Below are positions 1 to 7,476 of a stretch of 20,043 nucleotides of DNA, one piece after another. Source of the DNA: DATDOY01 sp035293045 (GTDB lineage: Bacteria; Actinomycetota; Acidimicrobiia; IMCC26256; JACPCJ01); the NCBI GenBank assembly GCA_035293045.1, contig DATDOY010000005.1, positions 1 through 20,043 on the forward strand. Direction: 5' to 3'. Numbering within the stretch: the stretch's first letter is position 1; each line of letters begins with the position of its first letter. The position numbers were made by a program, and so were the translations under genes. The notes beneath the pieces were generated by a model, which was not told where the DNA came from, ran no database searches, and saw only the letters and a list, made by a program, of their open reading frames with translations.

Positions 1-413
1 GAATTGCGGAGGTCGCCCCACAGGTCGGGGTCGTCGGCCCGCGGCGCGTCCATGTGCGCGGCGTGACGGACGCGGTCGGTGTACCGGCGGCGGGCCTCTT
101 CGAGCGGGCACGCGCAGAAGACTTCGATGACCGGTCCCGGAAGATTGCCGAGCGCGTCCGCCGCCCATTCGTGACGCCAGAAGCTGTCCAGCACCCCGCC
201 GGCGTTCGCGGCAGCCACACTCACCACCACCTTATTGGCGGCCTGGCCCAGGAGGCGGCTCCACTCGAGATCGTTCGCACCCCGAAGCGAGTCCCAGAGG
301 GTCTCTTTGACCGGGTCCTTGGCGAAGATCCCCAGGCCCAGCGCTCGGGCCAACGGCGCCGCGATCTGCGACTTGCCCGCCCCCGGCAACCCGCTCAGCA
401 CGACGTAGGTCAC
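1..413 (-). CDS. P-loop kinase-like protein (AAA_33 / zeta-type), 3' end missing
   Basis: Partial gene entering from the left edge; about 137 codons are visible. From the GTG at 413 the product begins VTYVVLSGLPGAGKS, a hydrophobic beta strand followed by a Walker A P-loop (GxPGxGKS, roughly residues 8-15). This is the form seen in small predicted kinases and phosphotransferases (AAA_33, zeta-toxin and chloramphenicol-phosphotransferase-like). A KDPVKE segment follows, then FCACPLEEARRRY, which looks like a nucleotide-kinase core strand and lid helix. The acceptor substrate cannot be told. No clear Shine-Dalgarno precedes GTG 413. An in-frame GTG at 458 would add 15 residues and is an alternative start. 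The gene lies 96 bp downstream of the nitrilase gene on the same strand, so co-transcription is possible. The P-loop fold is clear; the specific family is uncertain. Confidence 0.7.
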   Translation of the reverse strand, partial: MTYVVLSGLPGAGKSQIAAPLARALGLGIFAKDPVKETLWDSLRGANDLEWSRLLGQAANKVVVSVAAANAGGVLDSFWRHEWAADALGNLPGPVIEVFCACPLEEARRRYTDRVRHAAHMDAPRADDPDLWGDLRN

Positions 414-432
414 GCCGTCAGCATGGATCGCA

Positions 433-468
433 GGGGCACCGCCCCCGAAATCGCACACCGCATGGTGT
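433..468. repeat. two short inverted repeats in the gap between the nitrilase and kinase genes
   Basis: The 96-bp gap (414-509) holds GGGGC-ACC-GCCCC at 433-445 and ACACC-GCAT-GGTGT at 455-468. Both could form 5-bp stems in the minus-strand transcript between the nitrilase stop and the kinase start. Neither is followed by a U run, so intrinsic termination is not supported. They may be attenuating structures or chance in GC-rich DNA. If GTG 458 is the true kinase start, the first stem is coding. Confidence 0.25.
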
Positions 469-509
469 TGCGTGTCCACCCTCGCATGCCGAGGCCAGCA
501 CTCACACAC

Positions 510-1772
510 TCAGCGGGCCAAGTCCCAATACGTGGTGGGTTGGCGGTCGGCGAAGACGTCGGTGCCGGGGGCCATCTCCTTGTGCGCCGCTTCGGCGAGC
601 AGGCAATCGGCCGCGCACGCAAACGGGCGGTCGGAGGGAGCGTCGGCGACGACGGCACCAGAGGGCGCGATCACCGCGGTCACCGACCCCGACGCGACGA
701 CGAACACCCGGTTCTCGGCGGCGCGGGCGCGGAGCACGGCGAGCGGCGCGTCGCCGACGAAGGCGAGCACCTCGGCGCCGCGAAGCGCGGCGATCCTCGA
801 CGGCTCGGGGGCGAGCATCTCGTCGATGACCGCGACGCGGGGCACGGCGCCGGCCACGTCGACGCCCGCAGGCGAAACGAACACGTCGGCGGCGTCGAGC
901 ACGGGAACGCCGGCGGCGTTGGCCGCGGCGATACGGACGCGGTCGGCCGAGGGGCGAAGAGCCGACCACGCCGACAGCAGGTCGCCGTACGCGCTCGGAT
1001 CCCGGGCCACGGGCGGCCGAGGGAGGCCCGAGAGATCGACGTCGGCCACCACGACCTCCTCACGGTCGACCGAAGCCTCCGCGAGCACCGACCCGTCCGG
1101 CCCCACGATCATCGACCGACCCGCGTACGCGACGTGCGGGCCCTCGAACCCGCACTTGGATGCGCACGCCATCACGAAGCCGTTCTCGATGCAGCGCGCC
1201 GCCACGAGGAACTCCGGTTGGATGTTGCTCGGCGACCCGGGCGTCGACGTCACCCATGCGGTCGGGTCGCACACCAGTGCCGCGCCTCGCACGGCGAGCG
1301 TGCGGGCGATTTCCGGGAGCCGGGCGTCGGCGCACACCAGCGCGCCGACGCGGCCGACCGCCGTTTCGGCCACCGGGGAATCGTCGCCCGCCGCAAACCA
1401 CTCGCGATCAAAGTGCCAAAGGAAGCGCTTTGCCGTCTGGGCCAGCACGCGGCCGTCGGGGCCGAACGTGACCGCGGCGTTGAGCAGCCCCACCGGTGCG
1501 TCGACGACGATCCCCGCGACCAACGTGACGGCATGCGCCGCCGCCATGGCGCCAAACGCATCGATCGGATCGGGACCGTCCGCCAGCACCGCCCGGGCAG
1601 CCTCGGCCGAGCCGAGCACGTACGCGGGGTACGCACCCTCGGGCAGCACGGCGACCTGCGCACCCATCGACGCCGCTTCCGCCACGAGCTCGCGACACGC
1701 GTCGAGCGACTCGGGCGCCTCCTCGAGGGTGCGCCCGCCGAGTTGGCACACGGCCACGCGGGTCACGGACAT
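510..1772 (-). CDS. nitrilase-superfamily C-N hydrolase with extra C-terminal half-domain
   Basis: 420 aa from ATG 1772. The N-terminal ~250 residues are a typical carbon-nitrogen hydrolase: strand VTRVAVCQLGG, catalytic Glu45 in LPEGAYP, Lys115 in AQTAKRF and nucleophile Cys147 in ALVCADARLPE, then the ENGFV and GPDGSVLAEA elements of the second half. The family hydrolyses amides, nitriles or carbamoyl groups in the cytoplasm; the substrate cannot be read here. Members are usually 260-330 aa. This one continues for ~170 residues, and 311-377 look like a degenerate copy of the second half (RGAEVLAF, ENRVFVVASG, SGAVVADA) with no cysteine at the nucleophile position. An upstream in-frame ATG exists, but 1772 is preferred: it gives the family N terminus and has a TACGTT -10 box 6 nt before it. 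Divergent from the alpha-mannosidase gene. Confidence 0.85.
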   Translation of the reverse strand: MSVTRVAVCQLGGRTLEEAPESLDACRELVAEAASMGAQVAVLPEGAYPAYVLGSAEAARAVLADGPDPIDAFGAMAAAHAVTLVAGIVVDAPVGLLNAAVTFGPDGRVLAQTAKRFLWHFDREWFAAGDDSPVAETAVGRVGALVCADARLPEIARTLAVRGAALVCDPTAWVTSTPGSPSNIQPEFLVAARCIENGFVMACASKCGFEGPHVAYAGRSMIVGPDGSVLAEASVDREEVVVADVDLSGLPRPPVARDPSAYGDLLSAWSALRPSADRVRIAAANAAGVPVLDAADVFVSPAGVDVAGAVPRVAVIDEMLAPEPSRIAALRGAEVLAFVGDAPLAVLRARAAENRVFVVASGSVTAVIAPSGAVVADAPSDRPFACAADCLLAEAAHKEMAPGTDVFADRQPTTYWDLAR

Positions 1773-1778
1773 GCAGGG

Positions 1779-1788
1779 AACGTATCCT
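1779..1788. promoter_or_regulatory. overlapping divergent -10 elements, leaderless in both directions
   Basis: On the plus strand TATCCT (1783-1788) lies 6 nt before the mannosidase ATG at 1795. On the minus strand TACGTT (1784-1779) lies 6 nt before the nitrilase ATG at 1772. Both fit TAnnnT and share the central TA, with exact mirror spacing about 1783/1784. No well-placed Shine-Dalgarno exists for either gene, so both mRNAs probably start at the start codon. I saw no recognisable -35 on either side. Confidence 0.6.
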
Positions 1789-1794
1789 GCGGGG

Positions 1795-4560
1795 ATGGCC
1801 GCGACCCGCGTCTCCATCGTTCCCCACACCCACTGGGATCGCGAGTGGTACGAGCCGTTCCAGACCTACCGGCTCAAGCTGGTCGCCCTCCTCGACGAGT
1901 TCCTCCCCCTCCTCGAACGCGACCCGGGATACCGCCACTTCCTGCTCGACGGCCAGATGGCCGTCATCGACGACTACCTCGAAGTCCGACCCGAGGCCGA
2001 GGAAACCCTCCGCCGGCTCGTGGCCTCGGGCCGCCTCTCGGTCGGTCCGTGGATGATCCTCATGGACGAGTTCATGGTCTCGGGCGAGACCATGATTCGC
2101 AACCTCCAGATGGGCTTGCGCCGGGCGGCCGAATTCGGCGGCGCCATGGAGGTCGGGTACCTCCCCGACATGTTCGGGCACGTCGCGCAGATGCCCCAGA
2201 TCCTCGCCCGGGCCGGCCTCGAGCACGCCGTGGTATGGCGCGGTGTGCCCAACGAGATCCTCTCGACCGGCTTCTGGTGGGAAGCCCCCGACGGCTCCAA
2301 GGTCCGCGCCGAATATCTCTACGGCTCCTATTCGAACGGACGCGACATCCCGCGGGACCCCGATCTGCTCGTCGAGCGCGCCCGCAACTACGAAACCGAG
2401 CTCGGATCCGCGCGCCTCGACGGCATGCTGCTGATGAACGGCACCGACCACCAAGTCCCCCAGGCCTGGCTCGGCGACGTCGTCGCCGCGGCCAACGCGG
2501 CGCAGGGCGACTACGAGTTCCGCGTCACCTCGCTCCCCGACCACATCGCCCGCCAGCCAACCGACGGCCTTCCGACATGGCGGGGGGAGCTCCGCTCCGG
2601 CGCCCGATCCAACGTGCTCATGGGGGTGGCCTCCAACCGCGTCGACGTCCATCAGGCGGCGGCGGCGGCGGAGCGTTCGCTCGAGCGCCGCGCCGAACCC
2701 CTCGCGGCGCTCGTTCACGGCCCCGAGGGATACCCAGGCCGGCTCCTCGATGTGGCGTGGCGCAACCTCGTCCTCAACAGCGCCCACGACAGCGCGTGTG
2801 CATGCAGTCACGACGAAGTCGTCGAGCAAGTGCTCGTGCGTTATCGCGAAGCCCGCCAGATCGCCGACGGCATCGCCCGTGACGCCGTCCGCCTCATGGG
2901 TGCCGTCGTCGACGCCCCCACCGGCTCGACGGTGGTCGTCAACCCCACGCAGTGGACGCGGGCGGGGCTCGTCGACGTTCGGGTCCCCGGCGAAGGCCCG
3001 CTCTACTTCGAGAGCCCCGACGGCACGACCCTTCCCGCCCAGGTGATCGACCCGCCCTCGGGGGGCGAAACGGGCGAGCGCTTCGCCACCCAGGTCGTGG
3101 GGCCCAAGATCGGATGGGTCCTCGACATGCTGCGTGGTGAGGAGTTCGCCGGCGCGCCCGTTAAGGGGTACGACGTCGAGCCGCGCTCCGAGAACACGTG
3201 GAACGTCACGATCCACGGCGCCGGCCGCGGCGATGAGCGCGCCGACGTTGGCGCGCTGCGCGAGCGCATCATGGAGCTGGCGTCGTCGCCCGACTCGGTC
3301 TTCCACATCCGCATGCTGCGACCGCCGACGCGTCACGCCCTGCTCCTCACCGACGACGTGCCCGGCTACGGCTGGCGCACGTATATCCCTCGCGACGGCT
3401 TCCCTCACGACGGCCGGCTCGGCAAGGGCGCCGTCGATCACGCCCCGGTCTCGGCCAACGGCCACCGCATCACCAACGAACACGTCGAGGTCATCGCCAA
3501 TCCCGACGACGGCACCTTCACCCTGATCAGCGGCGACACCGTGACGGCCGGACTGCATCGTCTCGTCAACGGCGGCGACGGCGGCGACACCTACAACTAC
3601 TCGCCGCCCGATCACGACGTCATCGTCGACCGGGCCGTCACCGTGACCGTCGAGGTCGACGAGAAGGGACCGCTGCGGGCCCGAATGACCATCCGCGCGC
3701 GATACGAGTGGCCGACCCATGCCCTCGGCGACGAGCGGAACTGTTCGGCCCGAGCCGAGACCACCGAGCTCGTCGATGTGGCGACCCGGCTCGAACTGCG
3801 GGCCGGTGAGCCCCTCGTGCGGGTGCGCGTCGAGTTCGACAACCCGTGCCGCGATCAGCGCGTGCGGGCGCACCTTCCGCTCCCCCGCGCCGCCGACGCC
3901 TCCAACGCCGAGTGTGCGTTCGCCATCGTGCGCCGCGGGCTCACCGCCGAAGGCGGTCCCAACGAGTTCGGCCTCCCCACCTTCCCGTCGCGCCGCTTCG
4001 TCACCGCCGGCGGCGTCGCCGTCATCCACGACGGGCTCCTCGAGTACGAGGTCGTCGACGGACCGGCCGGTCAGGAGCTCGCGCTCACGCTGCTGCGCTC
4101 GGTCGGGTTCCTCTCGCGCATCGAGCCCTCGCTCCGCCCGAACCCGGCCGGGCCGCCCGTGCCCGTCCGCGGCGCGCAAATGCTCGGCCGCCAGGTCATG
4201 GAGTATGCGGTGGCGCTGCACGATGCCGGCGCCGATCCCGCCGAGCTCTATCCCCTCGCCGACGCCGTGTTGGTCCCGCTCGAACGCGCTCCGGTTCGCT
4301 CCGCCGCGCCCGGGCCAACGGCGGGATCCTTCCTCGACGTCGGTGGTGCGGTCGTCTCGGCCTGCCACCGCACGCCGGGCGGCTTGGTCCTTCGGGTCTT
4401 CAACCCCACGGCCGCCCCGACCAGCGTGACGGTCGCCAAGGACGGAGAGGCCCAAACGGGGTGGACGGTCGATCTCCGTGGCGCGCCGATCGATCCGTTC
4501 CCCGGCGAGTTGACGATCGGACCCGACGAGATCGCGACGATCCTGCTCCCGGAGCTTTAG
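1795..4560 (+). CDS. glycoside hydrolase family 38 alpha-mannosidase
   Basis: 921 aa; expected to remove alpha-linked mannose from oligosaccharides or glycoconjugates with retention. It opens with the GH38 zinc motif PHTHWDREW (His13 and Asp15 as ligands). The nucleophile/ligand Asp125 sits in GYLPDMFGH, and a third His331 in NSAHDSACACSHDE, matching the central GH38 active site. Residues from ~360 on form the beta-rich middle and C-terminal sandwich domains usual for the family, and the length is normal for bacterial GH38. There is no signal peptide or membrane segment, so it is probably cytoplasmic. The ATG is chosen because the zinc motif follows at residue 11 and a TATCCT -10 box lies 6 nt upstream. 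Its TAG stop overlaps the stop codon of the convergent 4557-5651 gene. The precise linkage specificity is unknown. Confidence 0.9.
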   Translation: MAATRVSIVPHTHWDREWYEPFQTYRLKLVALLDEFLPLLERDPGYRHFLLDGQMAVIDDYLEVRPEAEETLRRLVASGRLSVGPWMILMDEFMVSGETMIRNLQMGLRRAAEFGGAMEVGYLPDMFGHVAQMPQILARAGLEHAVVWRGVPNEILSTGFWWEAPDGSKVRAEYLYGSYSNGRDIPRDPDLLVERARNYETELGSARLDGMLLMNGTDHQVPQAWLGDVVAAANAAQGDYEFRVTSLPDHIARQPTDGLPTWRGELRSGARSNVLMGVASNRVDVHQAAAAAERSLERRAEPLAALVHGPEGYPGRLLDVAWRNLVLNSAHDSACACSHDEVVEQVLVRYREARQIADGIARDAVRLMGAVVDAPTGSTVVVNPTQWTRAGLVDVRVPGEGPLYFESPDGTTLPAQVIDPPSGGETGERFATQVVGPKIGWVLDMLRGEEFAGAPVKGYDVEPRSENTWNVTIHGAGRGDERADVGALRERIMELASSPDSVFHIRMLRPPTRHALLLTDDVPGYGWRTYIPRDGFPHDGRLGKGAVDHAPVSANGHRITNEHVEVIANPDDGTFTLISGDTVTAGLHRLVNGGDGGDTYNYSPPDHDVIVDRAVTVTVEVDEKGPLRARMTIRARYEWPTHALGDERNCSARAETTELVDVATRLELRAGEPLVRVRVEFDNPCRDQRVRAHLPLPRAADASNAECAFAIVRRGLTAEGGPNEFGLPTFPSRRFVTAGGVAVIHDGLLEYEVVDGPAGQELALTLLRSVGFLSRIEPSLRPNPAGPPVPVRGAQMLGRQVMEYAVALHDAGADPAELYPLADAVLVPLERAPVRSAAPGPTAGSFLDVGGAVVSACHRTPGGLVLRVFNPTAAPTSVTVAKDGEAQTGWTVDLRGAPIDPFPGELTIGPDEIATILLPEL

Positions 4561-5651
4561 GTCGCCGCCGCGAGCAGGGTCTCGCCGGACGGTTCGGTCG
4601 TCGACCAGGCGCGATCGAGACCGGGGGCGGAAAGCCGCAGCGGGCCGCCCTCGACCGTCCAGAGGAGGGCGGGCCGGTCGTCGTGCCATCGGATCGCATA
4701 CGAGACGCGCGCGTCACCAACGGGCGCGTCGTGCACCTCGATCGGCCCACCCCTCCACGCCTCCGGCATGACGGGCAGCACGGCAACGCCACCCTCGACC
4801 TCCGAGATCACCATGTCGCGCGCCCGCAGGAGAAACTCGGCTGCGCTGAGAGCGTCGCCCGGCGCCGGGCGCATCGCCAACGTGGGGTCGGGGCGCCCGA
4901 CCCGCTTGAACGCCCGGCGCGGAATCGCAGGGCGCAGTTCGGCGGCGTGGCGGTTGAACCCCCATCGCTCCATGGCGACGACCATCGTGGCCGCGGCCAC
5001 CGGGTCCGCCGCTCGCTCTCCCGGCTCCACGGCGATCGCCACGCCGTCGTCGTGCAGCAACAAGCACGACCGAGCGACGTCGAGCGCCACCATGAGCGAT
5101 CCATCGGGCAGGTCGACCCGCATTCCGGCGTCGAGCACCGCGCGCCAGCCCCGCGCCACGTCCTCAGCGGTCGCGAGACGCGCGACGGTGGCGCCTGGGT
5201 CGACCGCATGCGGATCGAGGGCGACCGCGATGCGCGTCGACGTGCGGTGCGCGACCGGCAACTGCACGGCGGCGTCGCACGCACCGAGCGGCTCGTCGAG
5301 CGGGAACGGCTCGCGCGGCCACAAGATCGAGGGATCGCCCCGGAGGAGGAACCCGACGCCGAATGGCAGCGGCGAATCGTTGACGATCTCGACGACGACG
5401 ATGTCGCCCGCGCCGCCGACCCCATACACACGCTGGACGGCGTCCCCCGACGGCACCTTCAGCCGGGTCTCCACCACGCCCGGGGACTCGAGCCGCTGGC
5501 GGCCCACAGCCGGCGCGTGCCATCCGTCGTCGGCGCCGACACACCACCCGATCGACCAGTCCGCACCTGCGGCCGTGAGCCCTCCTACGGGATCGACGAG
5601 CCCGTAACCCGGGCCGCCGATGCTGCCGACGACCGTGACGCGGGCGCTCAC
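4557..5651 (-). CDS. unrecognised protein, glycosidase-like all-beta/helical remnant fold, coupled to gpsA
   Basis: 364 aa from GTG 5651. I do not recognise a named family. The N-terminal ~180 residues are beta-rich and Gly/Val/Asp-rich, as in carbohydrate-binding sandwich domains. The middle (VAAATMVVAMERWGFNRHA) resembles one hairpin of an (alpha/alpha)6 glycosidase barrel. The end (VLPVMPEAWRGGPIEV, ALLWTVEGG) resembles the C-terminal beta domain of GH15/GH63-type enzymes. A full catalytic barrel is absent, so it may be a truncated or non-catalytic relative. The start GTG overlaps the gpsA stop as GTGA (4 bp), implying coupled translation. Its stop overlaps the mannosidase stop tail to tail (4557-4560). 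No signal peptide or membrane helix is visible. It is certainly a gene by coding pattern and context; the function is not known. Confidence 0.75.
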   Translation of the reverse strand: MSARVTVVGSIGGPGYGLVDPVGGLTAAGADWSIGWCVGADDGWHAPAVGRQRLESPGVVETRLKVPSGDAVQRVYGVGGAGDIVVVEIVNDSPLPFGVGFLLRGDPSILWPREPFPLDEPLGACDAAVQLPVAHRTSTRIAVALDPHAVDPGATVARLATAEDVARGWRAVLDAGMRVDLPDGSLMVALDVARSCLLLHDDGVAIAVEPGERAADPVAAATMVVAMERWGFNRHAAELRPAIPRRAFKRVGRPDPTLAMRPAPGDALSAAEFLLRARDMVISEVEGGVAVLPVMPEAWRGGPIEVHDAPVGDARVSYAIRWHDDRPALLWTVEGGPLRLSAPGLDRAWSTTEPSGETLLAAAT

Positions 5652-6655
5652 CCGATGCCGTGCAGCTCGGGCTTGGCTTCCCGCCCCATGAGCTCCGCCA
5701 CCATGTCCATCGGCGCCCGACCGTCGTAAAGGACCGCGCCGACTTGTTCTGCGATCGGCATCTCGACCGAGTGCGTCGCCGCCAACTCCAACACGGCCCT
5801 CGTCGACTTCACGCCCTCGGCCACTTCGTTCATGTCGGCGATGATGTCGTCGAGGCTGCGGCCCTGCCCGAGCTGAAAGCCGACGGTGCGGTTGCGGCTC
5901 TTCTCGCTCGTGCAGGTCGCGACGAGGTCGCCGATCCCGGCGAGACCGAGGAACGTCAGCGGGTTACCACCGAGCGCAGCACCGAGCCGGGTGAGTTCGG
6001 CCAAGCCGCGCGTGATGAGCGCCGCCCGGGAGTTGTCGCCAAAGCCGAGCCCCGAGGCAATGCCGGTGGCGATGGCCATGACGTTCTTCAGGGCTCCGGC
6101 GGTCTCGCAGCCGACGACGTCGGTGTTGGTGTAGACCCGGAACCGAGGGGTCATGAACACCTTCTGCATGGCCTCGGCGGTCGCCTCGTCGGTGAAGGCG
6201 ACGACCGAAGCCGCGGGCTGACCTTCCGCCACTTCCTTGGCGAGGTTGGGCCCGGTGAGCACGCCGATCCGACCCGGCAGGTGGCCGACGAGCACGTCGG
6301 CGGTGACCTCCGTCATGCGTTTGAGCGTGCCTTGCTCGACCCCCTTGCTCAGGCTGATCACGGGCGTGTCGGGGGCGATGGCCGGGGCGATCTCAGTGAG
6401 GACCTCCCGAAACCCGTGGGACGGCACCCCCATCACGATGACGTCGGCTCCAGCGACCGCGGCCGCCAGGTCGGAGGTGCCCCGCAGCGCGTCGGGAAGC
6501 GAACACCCCGGCAGGTACGACGGGTTCTCGTGGTCGCGGTCGATGGCCTCGGCGAGCTCGGGCCGCCGAGCCCACAACACCGTGTCGGTGTTCACGCTCG
6601 AGAGCGACGCGACGCACGTTCCCCACGACCCCGCCCCCACAACCGCGACCTTCAT
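5648..6655 (-). CDS. gpsA: glycerol-3-phosphate dehydrogenase [NAD(P)+]
   Basis: 335 aa, close to the E. coli length. It reduces dihydroxyacetone phosphate to sn-glycerol-3-phosphate, the backbone of phospholipids, in the cytosol. The N terminus MKVAVVGAGSWGT carries the Rossmann GxGxxG (Gly7, Gly9, Gly12). Lys104 in SLSKGVE and the catalytic Lys190 in GALKNV are conserved, as are GPNLAKE (135-141) and the C-terminal GIGDLVATC motif. ATG 6655 is used because the dinucleotide fold starts at once and the codon overlaps the upstream acyltransferase stop (TGATG). The gene sits between a PlsC-like acyltransferase and the coupled 4557-5651 gene, so glycerol-3-phosphate supply and acylation appear to be in one transcript. 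Confidence 0.95.
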   Translation of the reverse strand: MKVAVVGAGSWGTCVASLSSVNTDTVLWARRPELAEAIDRDHENPSYLPGCSLPDALRGTSDLAAAVAGADVIVMGVPSHGFREVLTEIAPAIAPDTPVISLSKGVEQGTLKRMTEVTADVLVGHLPGRIGVLTGPNLAKEVAEGQPAASVVAFTDEATAEAMQKVFMTPRFRVYTNTDVVGCETAGALKNVMAIATGIASGLGFGDNSRAALITRGLAELTRLGAALGGNPLTFLGLAGIGDLVATCTSEKSRNRTVGFQLGQGRSLDDIIADMNEVAEGVKSTRAVLELAATHSVEMPIAEQVGAVLYDGRAPMDMVAELMGREAKPELHGIG

Positions 6656-7440
6656 CAGCCGGCCGACTCCCGGTCCTGGGCGGACCCGCGCTCTTCCCCC
6701 TGCGAACCGTCGGGGCGCGCACAGGTCCGGAGGACGGCGGATTCCGGTGGCCGGTGCCACCAGTCGCCGTCGGCTTGTTTTTTCTCCTTGCCCCGCCGCG
6801 ACGACGGGCCCTCCGGATAGAGCTCACGCGCCCGACGCACCTGGGCGGCCACGGCCTCCATGATCCGGTCGGTGGCCTCGTAGATGTCGTCGTCGGGTCC
6901 GATCCGAACGGGCGGGCCGACGCACGCCACCTGCGGGACCCCCCACGTCCAGTTCGGCTTGCGGTGCTTGAACAGCACGCGATGCGAGCCCCACATCCCA
7001 ACCGGCGTCACCGGAACCCGGGTCAACTGCGCGAGCCGCGCAGTCCCCGTCTTCCCTGGCATCGGGTCGAGGTCGAGGGAAATCGTCGCCTCCGGGAAGA
7101 TGGCCATGAGCTCCCCGCGCTCGAGCGCGTCTACGGCGGCGTCGAGCGCCTTCACGGCATCCCCTGTGCCCCGGTCGACGGGGATCTGTCGCATCTGCCG
7201 GAACACCCATCCCACGACTCGCTTGTCGAACAGCTCGCGTTTGGCGAGAAACCGGCACGGGCGCCCGACCAGATCCGTCAAATACCCCACCGCGAGCGGG
7301 TCGAGATAGGCCGAGTGATTGCACGCAAGGATGCCCGGACCGTGACGGGGAATCATGTGGACACCCTCGACGGTCCAACGCAATCCGCGCGCGACGAACG
7401 GCTTCAAACTGTTCTTGACAAGCGCGTAGACGGGTTCCAC
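6655..7440 (-). CDS. 1-acyl-sn-glycerol-3-phosphate acyltransferase family protein (PlsC-like)
   Basis: 261 aa from GTG 7440. LPLAT/PlsC domain: block I NHSAYLDP (His42, Asp47 of HX4D), the block II region RFLAKRELF (63-71), and block III FPEATIS (115-121), where the usual Gly of FPEG is Ala. The family transfers an acyl group to lysophosphatidate or a similar acceptor at the inner membrane face. The tail after ~215 is Lys/Arg/Glu-rich (SSRRGKEKKQ) and seems a soluble extension. GTG 7440 is chosen because TAGCCT lies 7 nt upstream, the leaderless spacing seen elsewhere in the window; no Shine-Dalgarno is present. The stop overlaps the gpsA start by one base. The acceptor and acyl chain are unknown. 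Confidence 0.88.
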   Translation of the reverse strand: MEPVYALVKNSLKPFVARGLRWTVEGVHMIPRHGPGILACNHSAYLDPLAVGYLTDLVGRPCRFLAKRELFDKRVVGWVFRQMRQIPVDRGTGDAVKALDAAVDALERGELMAIFPEATISLDLDPMPGKTGTARLAQLTRVPVTPVGMWGSHRVLFKHRKPNWTWGVPQVACVGPPVRIGPDDDIYEATDRIMEAVAAQVRRARELYPEGPSSRRGKEKKQADGDWWHRPPESAVLRTCARPDGSQGEERGSAQDRESAG

Positions 7441-7446
7441 CGCCGG

Positions 7447-7453
7447 TAGGCTA
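7447..7453. promoter_or_regulatory. palindromic bidirectional -10 element TAGGCTA
   Basis: TAGGCT (7447-7452) on the plus strand and TAGCCT (7453-7448) on the minus strand overlap by 5 bp; both match TAnnnT. The minus reading places the start site at or next to the plsC-like GTG 7440 (leaderless). The plus reading places it near 7459, giving a short leader before the ribosome site at 7467-7474. No correctly spaced -35 is visible in either direction. Confidence 0.55.
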
Positions 7454-7466
7454 GTTCTGCCCCCGG

Positions 7467-7474
7467 AAGGAGGG
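7467..7474 (+). promoter_or_regulatory. strong but tightly spaced Shine-Dalgarno for the phosphoesterase gene
   Basis: AAGGAGGG is a near-perfect anti-16S match, but its GGAGG core ends only 3 nt before ATG 7477, shorter than the usual 5-9 nt. No other in-frame start lies close downstream, so ATG 7477 stands. The tight spacing may lower initiation. Confidence 0.55.
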
Positions 7475-7476
7475 TC

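Noticed and set aside
54..5729. Very long open frames on both strands overlapping the nitrilase, mannosidase and gpsA genes (for example 54-2882 +, 1408-4689 -, 3846-5729 +)
   Set aside because: Their products are Arg/Pro/Gly/Ala-rich with no motif and they lie antisense or out of frame to genes with clear catalytic residues. They follow from high G+C at third positions.
7415..7420. Perfect TTGACA -35 upstream of the phosphoesterase gene
   Set aside because: It is 26 bp from the TAGGCT box, far outside the usual 16-19 bp, and no other -10 lies at the right distance. It is inside the plsC-like coding region.
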